Shown: positions 1-11,954 of the stretch, in pieces
How the letters are laid out: each line of letters opens with the position of its first letter
Numbering within the stretch: position 1 is the first letter of the stretch
Assembly (NCBI GenBank): GCA_016098155.1
Contig: JAAAJB010000177.1
Location: forward strand, 1 to 57,168
Reading direction: 5' to 3'
Source: Actinomortierella ambigua
Lineage: Eukaryota > Mortierellomycota > Mortierellomycetes > Mortierellales > Mortierellaceae
DNA length: 57,168 nucleotides
Notes under the pieces: generated by a model
Databases searched by the model: none
Told to the model about the DNA's origin: nothing
What the model saw: the letters and a program-made list of their open reading frames with translations, nothing else
Made by a program: the position numbers and the translations under genes

Positions 1-56
<56 letters not shown>

Positions 57-57
57 G
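1..57. repeat. (AG)n microsatellite at window edge
   Basis: A nearly pure AG dinucleotide run fills the first bases. It lies downstream of the second exon of the TBC gene, probably inside its next intron, and may be why the sequence starts here. Confidence 0.95.
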
Positions 58-237
58 GGGGAGTCAGGATCGCCATGTGGAAGAGTGCATTATGCTTGAG
101 CGACAAAGGGAAGCACCATCTCTCGTGTCACACTGCTATTGTGTCCCCCCTCCCCTTCATTCCCTGCCTGGAATGTAACAGGGAACCACAACAAAATAAG
201 AAAGACAAAGAGCGAAAGAAAGAAAGCAAGAAAGTAC

Positions 238-3005
238 CTGATCCATATCCAGCGAGGGCAATCGCATGAGCAACGTCCGAATCTCCGAGTTTTCGAGCTC
301 TTCGAGGTTCTCCTTGAGATGCATTAGGATGGCCAGGCAAAAGTATGGGTGGACATCGATCCAGTCTGGCAACGAAAAGTACGTATCCCATAACCGCATG
401 GTGTTTTCGAGCGAGAGCTCACGCGAGAGCATGTACTGCAGAGCCGAGGCTGCCCACTCCTTAATGTCGACCTCCTCCTCCTCGAAATAGCTGTACAGGT
501 CTGGGATACAGGTACGGAAGAGCGTCAGGAAGCTACCGACGGCCTCGTTGATGCTGTGCTCGCTAAAGTAGTCGTCTAGGGTATTGATAATCTTCTCAAA
601 GCACAGGTAGGCATCGCACTCGCGCTTGACAGAGTAGATGAAGGGCGCGCACAGGTTGACCATGGCCGGGTAGTACTCGATGCGGTGGTTATGATTGCAG
701 TATGCCGAGATGACGTTCTCAAACAGCCTTGGGATGTTGCGACTTGACTCGATCTGGGTCTTGCGCAGATATCGCGTCACCTCGCCACGCACTCTTTTGG
801 TCATCTCGTTGGGCTCCTTGTCGATTTGCTCATACTCGACCAGCTTTTGCTTCTGACTTGACACTTCCTTGGACCGATCGGCCTCCTGGATGCCGAGAAG
901 GTACAGCCAAACCTCCTACATGATTGGACAGAACAGATAGGAGATATCGGGAAAACGGAAACAGCAAGAAGAAGAGTCAGCGAATGGACTGGCTGTGAAA
1001 AAAAAAAGGCCAGCGAGAGATTATAGATACTCTTGCTGTCGTAAATCGATCTCTCCATTACAGTTCAAACACAACTCTGTTTTCCTGTATCAGGGTCAAG
1101 CCAATGGACGACGACCGTTGGGGGGGGGGACGCATTCTCCCCTTCCTCGCAACCTCCTCATACCACCACCATGCCCTTTACAACACAGAGAAAAAAAAAC
1201 AAACCAAACAAAACAGAGAGGAGTAGTCTGGCAGGAAAAAGCACCGAGGTCTCAAAATAAACAACTCCACAATGGTCCCACGGCCCTCCCCCCATTGGAA
1301 TTCCAGGGAGGAGATCGTGACCTGAGAGCATCGCAGAAAAAAAAAAATAAAAACAATGTTTCTCGCGCATGTCGCATGGCTTGGCCAATATACGGCATGG
1401 TGTGTGTAGAGCAAAGGAAATTGGGCTGGGGGGGAAGGGTGGAGGGGTGGGGAGCGGCGGGAAGATGTTCAGCGGACAAAAGAGCAGCTCTCTGGAGCCC
1501 TGTAGCTCTGTCTCTCTTCATGTGTCGTGACCTGAGTGGATGTGTCCAGAAGGGAGAGAGCGACCTAGAACTCTGTCGAGTTTTTTTTTATCTTGCAGCA
1601 TTGCTCGCCTGACCTATCCAAGACAGCACTCCCAGGTCTCATTGTGGGCCGCTGCAATATTCCGTCCTCACTTGCTCACTCACACGATGCCAACCAACAA
1701 GAGGGGGAAAATACAGCTCTCATTCTCTCCAGCTCGCTCTCACTGGAGATCCCAAATTGCCGGTAACTGTCCGTTGTTGGGGGGTAGGGAGAGTGACACC
1801 TTCTCACGGGAATTGGTCCACATATCGGCCCTGTGAGGACACTCGTGTGCCATTGGATGGAGGAGTCAAACAATCCAAGAAGCCTTAATATGGGATCCCT
1901 TAGGGAGGCAGCCAAGAATGCACCATCTTCATCATCCCGTTACAAGATGGACAAGGTAGTGAAAGGGAGAACAGGAATGTGTGTGCGCGCAGGGCCTCCA
2001 ACATGTGCACCAAGTACACAGACACTCGCTCTGGGTCTGTCTGTCTGTGTGTGTATCTGTCTGTCTGTCTGTCTGGCTGTCTGTGTGTCTGTCTGTCTGG
2101 CTGTCTGTTTGTCTGTTTGTCACATTGAGTGCTCTGTCTGTCTGTCTGTCTGTCAGTCCGTCTGTCAATCTGTCTGTCTGTCTGTCTGTTCCCTTCTCCC
2201 ACCTTGTTCTCCACGTCCGTCCAATGTTGAGCGCGTGCGTGTGTGCGTGCGTGTGTTACTGTGTTCTTTCTGGGCTAATCGTCCACCAACTCTATCTCTC
2301 TTTCTCTCTCCCCCTTTTGGGTCCCCTTTTGCCTCTTTCTCTTTTGACCCCACATGGATCGGATCGATTGATCCATTCTCTTGACCATAATACACCTTTT
2401 CTTCCTCTTCTTCTTCTTGATGTGTGTGCGTCATCCCTCCTATCCCTCTCGACTGCCTTTTGGAGTGTTCCCCTTCTTGCTTCTCCTGCCTATCGGCAAT
2501 CCAAGTCCATGGTGGGGATCCATTGGGACAAAGAGGAAAAAGAGCGAGGGAGAAGGAAGGGAGGAGAGATGAAGGGAGAGAACAAAAAGAACAGGCAGGC
2601 AGGCAGGCAGGAAGGACTTACTCCTCGAATCTCCCTGGAGATACCATGGCGGGCATACTCGCACAGCTTGTTGACTTCGACATAGACCTCGGCATTGAGG
2701 ACCTCGGCATACTCGCCGACGGTGATGGACATGCTGTCGCGTTGCTCCTGGCGGAACTGCTGGTATGAGTGGATGGAGTGCTTGTTGTACTTTGGAGGCG
2801 AAGAGGGTGATGTGGACGCGCTCTGGTAGGATGAGGCCGCTGTCAGGATACCGCCGTTGGGAGGACTACTGCTGCCGGTGCTGCTGGCGTTGGAGCCGGC
2901 GTAGATGTGGTAGTTTTGCGAGTGGTGGTGGTGGTGGTGGTGGTGTTGCTGCTGCTGCTGACGCTGCTGCAGAGAGTAGTCTTGGGAATGAGTAGAGAGA
3001 AGCAT
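238..3005 (-). CDS. TBC-domain (RabGAP-like) protein, 3' end outside window
   Basis: Two exons are visible: complement(2622..3005) and complement(238..915), joined in frame at Gly128/Glu129 across a 1706-nt intron (GTAAGT...TAG). A donor GTACTT follows codon 354, so the gene continues left of the window. The N-terminus is low complexity (Gln/His tract at residues 13-28). The region from about residue 110 to 340 resembles a TBC domain: an ARHGI...R..VWLYLLG start, a LCAPFIY segment near 216 and a conserved RLWDTY helix. TBC proteins accelerate GTP hydrolysis by Rab GTPases. Both usual finger motifs look altered: no IxxDxxR around residue 183, and YYP at 209-211 where YxQ is expected. It may be a divergent or non-catalytic TBC protein. 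The subfamily is not recognised. The start is the first ATG of the open exon. Confidence 0.8.
2036..2190. repeat. (CTGT)n microsatellite in TBC intron 1
   Basis: About 150 bp of imperfect CTGT repeats with CTGG and TTTG variants. It accounts for much of the length of the 1.7-kb intron and produces long spurious ORFs on both strands. Confidence 0.95.
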
Positions 3006-4445
3006 TTCGCCTGGAATTGCTCCTGTTATTGGGACAGGTAGAAAACCGGTGGGGGGGCAAGAGGTTGGAAAGGAGAGCGCAAAGGGGGGACAAAGTGGAA
3101 TTCAAATGTGGAAAAAAAAAAGATACAAAGAGAGGAGAAAAGAGAGAGGCAGGGTCAAGATAAATAAGAAAAAAAAAGAAAGAGGATAGCCACAAGAAAG
3201 GGAAAGGTGTTTGGCTCACAGAGAGATGAATGAGCAGGTTGAATGAGATGGAGAGAGAGAGTAATGTACTGTTCAAAGGTAGGGTCTCGACTGGAGCAAA
3301 GGCATTGGCATGAGGGCGAGATTCATTGGGCGAAGACAGGGTTGACCCTCTCGACAAAAAAAAAATAATAAAACAAAAAATAGCAGAGCTTGCTTAAAAA
3401 CAACTAGGCGAAACACACCCACAACAAACAGCAAAACAAGCAAGGACAATAATAAAGGCAAGCCAATGACTTGGCGTGGAGAGGGATGAAGAAGAGAGTA
3501 ATGAGAATCAAAGGGATGATTCGCAATGGGAGAGTCGTACTCCCCTTTCTTTTTTGTTTTTTTTTTGTGCGTGTTTTGTATTGGGGCGCAAACAGGGACG
3601 ACCTGATTCCTTCGCCAATGTTTTGAGGGTCAGCTCGGCCTGTTTGGGTGGTGCTGTTGCGTTGGCTTTGGTTGGTTCATCGATCGATTAGTCGTCCTTC
3701 TGTCTCTCTCTATGTGTGTGTGTGTGTCTATCTGACTCTCTGACTCTCTCTCTTGTCTACCCCCACTCCACCACTCCAGTACGCTTCCTTGCAGTTGTGC
3801 GCCCAATCCATATCCCATCCTGCTCCCCCCCCCCTTCTTCTTTCGTACATGGACCACTTCAAACATCTGCATCGCCTCTTTTTGGGCACAAGGAGTACGA
3901 GGAGGGGGAGAGGAGGGGAGGGGAGAGGAAAGAGAGAGAGAGAGGAGAGCATCGTTCTCAGCCCTCGCGCTGTTGCGACATGAGATTCTCGGTATGGCCA
4001 GAAACCCCCCCCCCCTTGATTTCTCCGGCCATGCCGAATTACGGGAATTGCGGGTGTGGATGTTTTAGAGAGACATGAGCGAATATACAACCAGAGACAG
4101 CACGATGCAGCAGCACCGCGACCTACTTCAGGAACGAACGGCTTCTGGCTGGCTGGCTGGCTCTGGCTGGGAATGTGAATGGAGGTGGTAGCCCAAAAAA
4201 AGCAGAAATGATAGACGACAAAGGCGACAACAGCAGAACACAGCCAATCCTTGTCCGTGGGCTGGTGATGGGGTGTTCGATTATCCTTTTCGGCCCGCGC
4301 GAAAAAACAACGTTGCACACTTCCCCCTGTCTTACCTTCCCTTCCCTCCCCCTACCTAATGCACAGCGTGTTTGCCATGCGCACCCTGCACTTTGCTCCT
4401 TCCCCTCTCCCTCTCTCCCTCTCTCTCCTTCTCTCCGTCGCTCTG

Positions 4446-4486
<41 letters not shown>

Positions 4487-6201
4487 CTTGTGACATTCTT
4501 TTTGTCGGCTCTTCCCCATCTCACTGAAGCAAAACTCGGCAAGCACTGGACTGCCCGCCCACTACCTCATACTTATTAGGGAACGTGAGCTGGGTTTAGA
4601 CCTTCGTTGAGACAGAGTAGTTTTACCGTTTTACCGATGCAGCGTGTTGTTGTAATAATGTTTTGGGTTTGCACGAGAGGAACGCTCAATTCGGATATTT
4701 GGTATTTTGGGGGAGCGGGCCTACCTGACCAGGTAATAGTCCGAAGCTACCATCCGGTTGGGGGTCATGGCTGAATGCGAATGCCTCAAAGCCAAAGCCA
4801 GAATTGGTGTCAGAATACTGCGATGACTGCTGCCCTTCGATCCTTGGTCAAAGAGCAACATGACCTTCCGTACCCTGAACCATATTTTATAAGTTTGGAT
4901 ATGTAACCTGTACATGCCAATCTCAATCCCATGAAGCATACCAGAAGCAAAGAGTTATGACCACTCTGTCTGTCGCAAAGTGGTCTCTTTCTCTCTGCCT
5001 CTCTCTCTGCCTCTCTCTCTCCCTCACTCTCTGCACTCTACGCAATATAAAAGTATAGTCCAGCTTGCCACTCGCTACACCCGACCAGAGTGAAAGCTAT
5101 CTTTACAATTCTTCTCTCTCTTAGGGGTTTTCAGCAGATAGAACGAGTGGCCTCATAGTTTAGGCAAATCACATGCTATTTTGGCCACAGAGTATTGACA
5201 TGCTGGTTTGTCAAGTCACGAGATACCCCAGTGGTGTCATAACAGTTGCACAGCCATGCAGTAGCGAACGGAGACTAGCTGCAATGAGGCAAACAAGCCC
5301 TGTGAATTCCCACCCTCTACCTACTGCATCGTCTGCATAAATCACTCGATCCGTAGACTACATGCATCGCATGCCACTGTGGCTGTGTCTATTCTATTAC
5401 TGAAATTCGCGTGCGGCGGAGCCAGAATTTGGTGCCATGCCCACATTCAAAAAGTTTCTTCTTGTTGGCATCGTCCAAGCCCGCAGTCTGGGGAAACGGC
5501 CATAAAATGACCGCCTTGTTTGCCCGATATGTCAACTGTTTCAAAACATGAATCAAGAGATGTCTAATCCTACATATTTGCAATCTCCCGCATCTGTTGC
5601 TTTGCTGAGGTTGATTGACAGCAGGGCCATGTGTTGCATTCACGAATTTTGAGGTCACTCCTGGAGACTGCGGTCTCTCTCTCTCTCTCTCTCTTTCTCT
5701 GTTGTAGGACAGCTGAGGGGAAGAGTGAGGTGGAAACCAAATAGTCTCCATATACCGAGCACGTAGTCACTACGTGGTGGCGGCAAACATATTTTGAAGA
5801 CTATGGCAACCATATCAAGGTAGTTGGACCATATCATTACCAAATATAGTAGATTGACTTCCACCTGGACAATCCAACGGCCGCATAAGGCCAACAAGGC
5901 CCAGCTCTCCCCTCCCCCTGTGGATTCTTAATCTGCCTTGTTGCCTTTTTTTTTTTTTCTCCCACACCCACTCCTCTCACTCCGTCTCACTCGTCTCACT
6001 CTCTCCATTCTCTCCACTCTCTCCACTCTCTCCACTCTCTCCACGCCACCTCTACTCCCCACTCTCCGCTCTCCGCTCTCCGTTCTCCACACTCCACACT
6101 CCACGCTCTACACTTACACTCTCCACGCCCCACTCTCCACTCTCTACGCTCTTACTACTCACTCTTTTGGCACCTTCCCTTTATTCGGACGTTAGCACGG
6201 C
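3006..6201. other. Intergenic region between divergent TBC and YTP1-like genes
   Basis: About 3.2 kb with no supported gene. It holds CT/AG-rich low-complexity tracts, a (CT)n run at about 4449-4484, and a less repetitive stretch at 4600-5900 in which I see no coding exon, tRNA or recognisable transposon. It should contain both promoters. Confidence 0.6.
5998..6046. repeat. (CTCTCCA)n short tandem repeat in promoter
   Basis: Several tandem CTCTCCA units, followed by further CTCC/CACTC repeats up to about 6150, sit within 200 bp upstream of the ATG of the YTP1-like gene. They are pyrimidine-rich on the coding strand, like other promoters in this window. Confidence 0.85.
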
Positions 6202-8430
6202 ATGGACCACCACACGGACGTGAATCCCAATGCCGGTCCAGTTGATTCAGATCATCTAGGCAACCCTCTCATCCTCATTCATGGCGTGCTCATGTTTGTC
6301 TCTTACGCACTCATGCTGCCCATTGGCATCGTGGTATGACCCTCTCGGGCGTCATGCGTCTTGTTGGTTTTATTATCTGTTAGTTAGGGGGAGGAGGAGG
6401 GGGGGGGTTCAACGCATTATCCTCGGAGAGACACACTCATGCGAGGAGGGGAAGGGGTGTGTGCAGCTTGCCTTTCCTCCTTTAATCCCCCCTTCTGCAA
6501 GCAATAATGTTCTGATTGTCTCCTCCTCCTCCCTACTCCACCTTTTCCTTTGCACAGTTTGGCATCCGAAGACACCGTTACCACGTCCCATGGAATGGTG
6601 TCGCTGTCCTGATAGCACTAGCCGGCTACTTCTTTGGCTTCATTCACCATGCATACAAAGGAGATCATCAAGATCAGGACCATATGGATTCCATGTCTGG
6701 CGAGAGCGGCGACAATGTTCAGGCACATGATGGCATGATGCACATGGACAAGCGCCAGGCAGGCGACACCTCCGCTGACCATTATGGCATCAAGGTCTCT
6801 GTCCACAAGACCCTGGGAATCTTCTTGTTCTTCATGCTACTCTTGCAGACCGGCATTGGCGTCTACCGCAAGCTTGCAAAGACTCGCTCCAGGCTTCGCA
6901 CCCCATGGATGATGGGCCCTATCCCTCGAAACGTTCATAAGTATCTTGGACGTGGTAAGTCACTCCACTCTCTAAACGAAGGGAAAATAGTCTAGCCATA
7001 AGAGCTTTCTCTTGCAGCTTTGTTTTGCATGAGGCGAGGCTGTGGCGGCTGAAGAGGAGTTGGCGTGAAGAAGAGTTTGATACTAAATCGTTCCGGCTTG
7101 CTGAATATTTTTTTTGTGTCCGTTTACCTGCGTATGGATATCTTTTGGCGTACTTCTAGCTCACCTTCCTCTTGCCTATATCCAAATCGTTCTCGGCGTG
7201 GTCAAGCTCACTGAGGCAGCCGAAGGCCAGTATTTTGGGCAAGCCATCTCCCATCTTGTCATGGTAAGCGGAAAAACAGACAGTCTATCGGTGTCTGTAG
7301 TGATGGTCCTGGTTGTTCGGAGAAGATTTTTCCGACACATTCAGGGCTTTTTTTTTTTTTTTTTTTTATCTAACTTTCTACATCGCTTGTGTTATAGGGT
7401 GGCTCGTTCTGGTGGTATGGCTGTCTTTACATTGCCTACCTGGTCAACACCTTCCCAACAGTCCGTCGCCCAGAGTATGTCGAGTCGATCGTCATGACTG
7501 TCTGGGGCGTAATCAATTTTTCCATTCTTCACCAGTGGGGAACTCGCTGGTCCCATTCGGTAAGTTTAGGGAGTGCCTCTAGTAGCATACCATACGAAAC
7601 GTACTTGTGTTAGATGGTAACGATACCTTGTTGGGCTAACAGCAGGTTTTTCCTTCCCAAACTTACAGGATCTCGAACATACCTCACTAGGATTGCTTTG
7701 GACGTTTGGAGGGGCAGCCTCGCTGTTAATTGAGTCTCGTTTCAACCCTCTCAGGGCAATCATTGGGTGTCGGAATCCTATGCCGGCCCTGATGATCATG
7801 CTAACGGGGTATGCCATGAGCCAACACGCGCAGTACTTTCAGTTTCCAACTGCGGTGCACACCTTTTTTGGCTATTGCTTGATGCTGTCGGGCGTCTGCC
7901 GCTTGATTCAGTTAGCATTACGACCGGCCCCTACAGAGACGTCTCCCGTCCCTCCTTCGTGGCGAGAGCGGTCTCGCAGCAGTAGCACCGTTGACGTGGA
8001 CGACGACGCAACTGTCCATGACGAGCATGGCAAGAGCCGATTTGGACCAGGCGAGACACCCGTCGAGGGTATTGCACGAGGCGAGACACCGACATCGGCG
8101 TTCTTTGGTTTTCTCTCGGGCTTTGGGATTATTGAATCTGGCCTGTTGTTCCAGTCGGCACATGAGCGGCAGATCAACTGGGCCATGTGGTATGTGCCAG
8201 ACCCTAGTGTTTACATCTTGTGGTTTACGTGCCTCGCCTTTGCGTCGGTGTTTTTCCTCATGTGTGTCTTGCAGGCGGGACGCAAGTCATCTGGCGGCAG
8301 CGATAGTGGCACGTCACCTCAGGTATACAACCGGTTGCGAACACACGTCCCCTCCAACGAACGGGCTCTCTCTGGGCACGACATTGAGATGAGCGGCTTT
8401 TTTGAGGACGATCACCAGGAAGGCCAGTAG
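6202..8430 (+). CDS. YTP1: YTP1-like multi-pass membrane protein with b561-like N-terminus
   Basis: Five exons: 6202..6333, 6558..6954, 7160..7263, 7398..7559, 7669..8430, giving 518 aa with all phases consistent. The first exon encodes an HGVLMF segment followed by a hydrophobic stretch ending LPIG, as in cytochrome b561-type helices. Exons 2-3 add further helices with histidines. The C-terminal half matches the fungal Ytp1-like region (many membrane helices, motifs GYAMSQHAQ and FFGYCL). A hydrophilic loop near residues 350-390 is rich in Ser, Glu and Asp. YTP1 in yeast is an integral membrane protein of unknown function. The b561-like histidines suggest haem binding or electron transfer, which is inference. 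The ATG chosen is the first in the open first exon, just after the CT-rich promoter. Confidence 0.88.
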
Positions 8431-9633
8431 TCGGTAGTCATCCTACTATTTTAGTATAGCGACAAGTTAATGGTGAGCGTTTCTGGAAGTATAAATGTGA
8501 GTTCAACGCAGATTTTCTTGTATACAACGTACAATAGTCGTCAAATGGCCATTGGTTCCCCTACAGTTTGTACCCCCTACGAGAGAATAGATCGCGGGAT
8601 TTTCGCGCCTCACCAATATTTGACGCATCCCACATGACAACACTTGTGTTGGGGCTCGCATGTGGGTGGGTAGCGGTTGGGCGTTGTTTTTGTAAGACCA
8701 ATTTTGTCGATCGCCCCATTTTTTCATGCAAGCCAGACAAGCTCTGGTGGAAAGAAGTAATGCGGGTTCCTCTTTGAGGCAATGTCTTGTGGATATGGAG
8801 GGCTACTCTAGACAGATAGATAGGCCGTGTGAGAGAAAGGAGGTGAGTTTTGTACAAGTTCTCTCATCTGTCATCTCCTCTCATCTCCTCTTTTTCCCCT
8901 TTGTCTCCTGTTGATATTTCCCTCCCTTTCCCCCTGTGTTCCATACAACCACCATGCTGCATGTATACGCAATAGAGGGATTTTTGCGCAAATGGCAAAA
9001 ATGGCTCTGCCGCCTTGGTGTGTGACTGCCAAGATGATTATCGAGTTCTCTCAATCACTTTTTTTTTGGGCCTCCGCTCTTCTTTTAAGCCGACAAACAG
9101 CTTCTTTTCCGTTCCTTTTCACTCTACGCAGCCGAATCCAATTCCCTCTCATTCTCCTACATTTCCACCTCATTGCATTCATTCTGCACCTTCCAGCAAC
9201 TGCCTCTCCCTCTCTTTTTTCTTATACTGTTCTGTTGAACTATCCTACTACCACAATTTTGTGTTTCTACTCTCCTCGACAGACCGAACCTTTTATCCAA
9301 GCCTCGTCTATCACGCCCCTTTAAACCACCTCTACCTGTTTCTGGTCAATGTCCTCGTACTTTTTCCAGAACGGATCCCATATTGGTCGCGACGTCGATA
9401 TATAGCGGCAGCAGCAGTCTCCCAGCCCATTTCCAACTCCACCCTTTTCCTCCTCGCGCCTTTTTTTTTTTTTTTTGTCCCACGCCTCCTCCTCGTCTTC
9501 TTCCTAGATTTGAGTTTTTTTTTATCATATCTCAATCTTGTCTTGCCCATCAGTGCGCACCGACCAACTGTGACTGTTTGTCCTCACTTGCATCCTCACT
9601 GCATACCAAAAAACTCTACTTTTCTGCAACACC
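8431..9633. other. Intergenic, CT-rich promoter of the next gene
   Basis: About 1.2 kb with no supported gene. The first part is the 3' flank of the YTP1-like gene. From about 8870 the plus strand becomes strongly pyrimidine-rich, as expected of a promoter for the downstream plus-strand gene. Confidence 0.6.
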
Positions 9634-10320
9634 ATGGACGGTACGTACCCTTCTGTTGAGAACGCTTGTTTTCTTTCTTTCTTTCTTTCTTTCTTTCTTT
9701 TATTTCTTTTATTTCTATTATTTCTATTGCTATTGAGCTATTGAAAAGAAAAAAATACGAGCGGACATCGTAAAGAAAACGCACAGATAGTATGCAGCTC
9801 TCCCCCTCCCTCCCTCCTCCCCCAGCAGTGCGGAACAAAGAACGTTCTTTTGGCTCTTCTAACACCTTGTTTTCCCTATTTTGGGGGTTGTTACACAAAA
9901 AACCACCTATTAGTCTGCCGTATGACCCAGGCCTACCGCCAGCAACACCCTGGCATGCGCCACGCCAACAACAAGCGTACATCCTCATCCCCTAATACCG
10001 GGCTGGCAGTCGCGACATCGTCGTCGTCGTCGTCGTCGCCTTCTCCCTCCGACGAAGGCTCTCATGTCCCTGTTGCCTCCCATCACCACCGCGACCAACC
10101 AAACAGTGCCTCAGCTTCACCCAGTACTGCTGGATTCTCCATTGCCTCAATGTTGCCAGAGTCCTTGGCCTCTGTCCTTACAGCAACGTCGCCATCCTCG
10201 ACGCGTGCACCCGTCACAGCCTCATCGCTGTTGCCTGGCCTGAACATGGGCGAGCTGGAGGCTCAGAGCCTGTTGCTGCGCTCCATGCCCATGTTTGGAT
10301 CCCTGATTTCTCGCGACTAG
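9634..10320 (+). CDS. Small Ser/Thr/Pro-rich protein, function unknown
   Basis: Predicted as two coding exons: 9634..9640 (ATGGACG, only 7 nt) and 9914..10320, giving 137 aa. The donor GTACGT and an acceptor after CCTATTAG keep the frame. A basic N-terminal stretch follows the start (AYRQQHPGMRHANNKR), then a Ser run encoded by a TCG repeat. The C-terminus has short hydrophobic segments (SIASMLPESLASVL; LLPGLNMGELEAQ). I do not recognise a family. If the 7-nt exon is wrong, translation could instead begin at the ATG in MTQAYRQQ, five codons into the protein. An intronic (TTTC)n run lies at 9669-9700. Confidence 0.5.
9669..9700. repeat. (TTTC)n microsatellite
   Basis: A short TTTC repeat just downstream of the tiny first exon of the 137-aa gene, within its predicted intron. 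Confidence 0.9.
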
Positions 10321-10728
10321 ACCAACCATTGCATCCCGATTTTTTTGTAGTTTTAAGTCCCAATCCCTCCTCCCTTCCTGCCGTTGTACCATAATTTCCA
10401 CTCGCTTGGCTTTTTTTTTCTCTATACACCTAGGCAGTTCATTAAAAAATGCACTTGTATATCAATTCAAACGAAGGGTGGCTCTGTGGATACACATTTT
10501 AGGCAGCATTGAATATATATGCTTCATTTTAGAGGTCGATTCAATCCGACTTTTTTTGGGAGAGTAAACATCCAAGCGGAGTAAAAGTAGTCGAGGTTGT
10601 GTAATATTATGACAAATTCATTCGGAAACGCGAGGTATTTTATTTTGACTTTCGGAGGGGAGGGGACGCAGCTCTCCTTCTCCTCCTCCTCCTCCCTACT
10701 GTACTTTTTTTAGAGCAAAAATAACAAA
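10321..10728. other. Shared 3' flank of convergent genes
   Basis: An AT-rich 408-bp interval between the stop codons of the 137-aa gene (plus) and RRP41 (minus). No gene is seen. It should contain both 3' ends. Confidence 0.6.
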
Positions 10729-11194
10729 TCACGACGACGACGGCATCTTATGGGCCAGATCCTCCGCCCGGTCACGAATAGTGCGATCGAGGACGGTATG
10801 GATCTGGCGACAGCCATCACTGGCCAGCTGCAAGACCTCCTCGAGCTTATCGACATGTAACCTCGCCTCCATCTGCAACAGGGCGATCTTGCCCGATTTC
10901 GGCAGCAACGCCACGGTCATCTCCGACGTGTCCTGAGCCTCCTCGACCGAGTTGAGATCCAAGGCCGGTTCCTTGTCGATCCAGCCTGCTGTACAGGCAC
11001 AGACATAGTCCTCCATGGCGACGCCGGCGTCCATGAGGGCCAGCGTCGTGGCGTTGATGCAGGCCTCGAGGATGCCGCCGTCGTGTTGCAGGATCTGGAG
11101 GTAGATGTCGACTTGGGAACGTGGGTAGATCTGCGTCAGCACCACGGGTTCGAAACTCTGCTTGACGAATTGTGCGATCTCTAGCATTCGCCTT

Positions 11195-11226
<32 letters not shown>

Positions 11227-11954
11227 TTGGGGGCCTTTAGGGAAACATGTGGGGTTAATTTTTTTTCCATTTTTGTGTGGTATCAAGACTTTTTTTGATC
11301 ACAATAGTGATAACGATGGCCATGGGAGGGGGGGAAGAACCCATACTTATCCGTCTTGGCTCTCCGCCGCCGCTCCGTGGTGCTAAATGGCGCCATGCTA
11401 AACTCGACATTGATATAGCAGCGTTCGTGGATGATGTTGGTCTTGGACCGGACCTCGCGAGGTCCATAGACGGCGGCAAGGATCTTGGTGTTGCCATGCT
11501 CTAGATAGGCTGATCCGTCCGCCTGCGATAATGTCGATGTGATGCTCCGGATCTTGCGCAGCTCTGTCGTCCGCCGACCATCAATGCGGAGACCTAGGGA
11601 TTGTCGTTGTCGTTGTTGAGAGGTACGTGAAGGTATATTAGGATGGGAAAATGGTTCATCTCTGGCGTTCTTTGCTTCATAGCAAATGATATCCATTCAT
11701 GGATTTTCCTTCAGCGACATCCACGCACTCCATCTTATTTACCCTCTGGTGTTAACAATTCTGCTCGAGACTATTGGTGTTTTTTTTTGTTAAAAGGACG
11801 CATCGATGGGAAAAAAAAAAAAAAGCGAGAGTCGAACAGGTGAAATAGGTGAGCGACAAAGGTCCTCTTTTTCCTTCTTCTTTTCCATAAGAAAGCGCCT
11901 CTCCATGTTGTTGCTGATGCGAGGAGCATCCACGCGTGCCGTGCGTATTACCAT
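10729..11954 (-). CDS. RRP41: Exosome core subunit Rrp41 (RNase PH fold)
   Basis: Four exons on the complement: 11952..11954 (ATG only), 11743..11770 (28 nt), 11347..11593 and 10729..11191, giving 246 aa, very close to human EXOSC4 (245 aa). The spliced N-terminus reads MSRAELLTPEGLRIDGRR, a typical Rrp41 start. It continues with QADGSAY, GNTK, VYGPRE, the PRSQVDI segment and the C-terminal LLQMEARLH part. Rrp41 is an RNase PH-like subunit of the six-membered ring of the RNA exosome, which in fungi is structural and lines the RNA channel in nucleus and cytoplasm. A simpler model with an upstream ATG at 11694-11696 reads into the 11347..11593 exon, but it gives a non-homologous N-terminus. The gene is divergent from the NR2C2AP-like gene, 536 bp away. 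Confidence 0.93.

Noticed and set aside
995..1612. 205-codon plus-strand ORF
   Set aside because: It lies inside the TBC intron, is built of low-complexity sequence and has no domain or splice support.
1900..2685. Long ORFs on both strands rich in Ser-Val-Cys-Leu or Thr-Asp-Arg-Gln
   Set aside because: They are translations of the CTGT microsatellite.
11283..11696. RRP41 start at an upstream ATG (11694-11696) read directly into the third exon
   Set aside because: It gives a 34-residue N-terminus unlike the family. The two small upstream exons restore the conserved start and the usual length.
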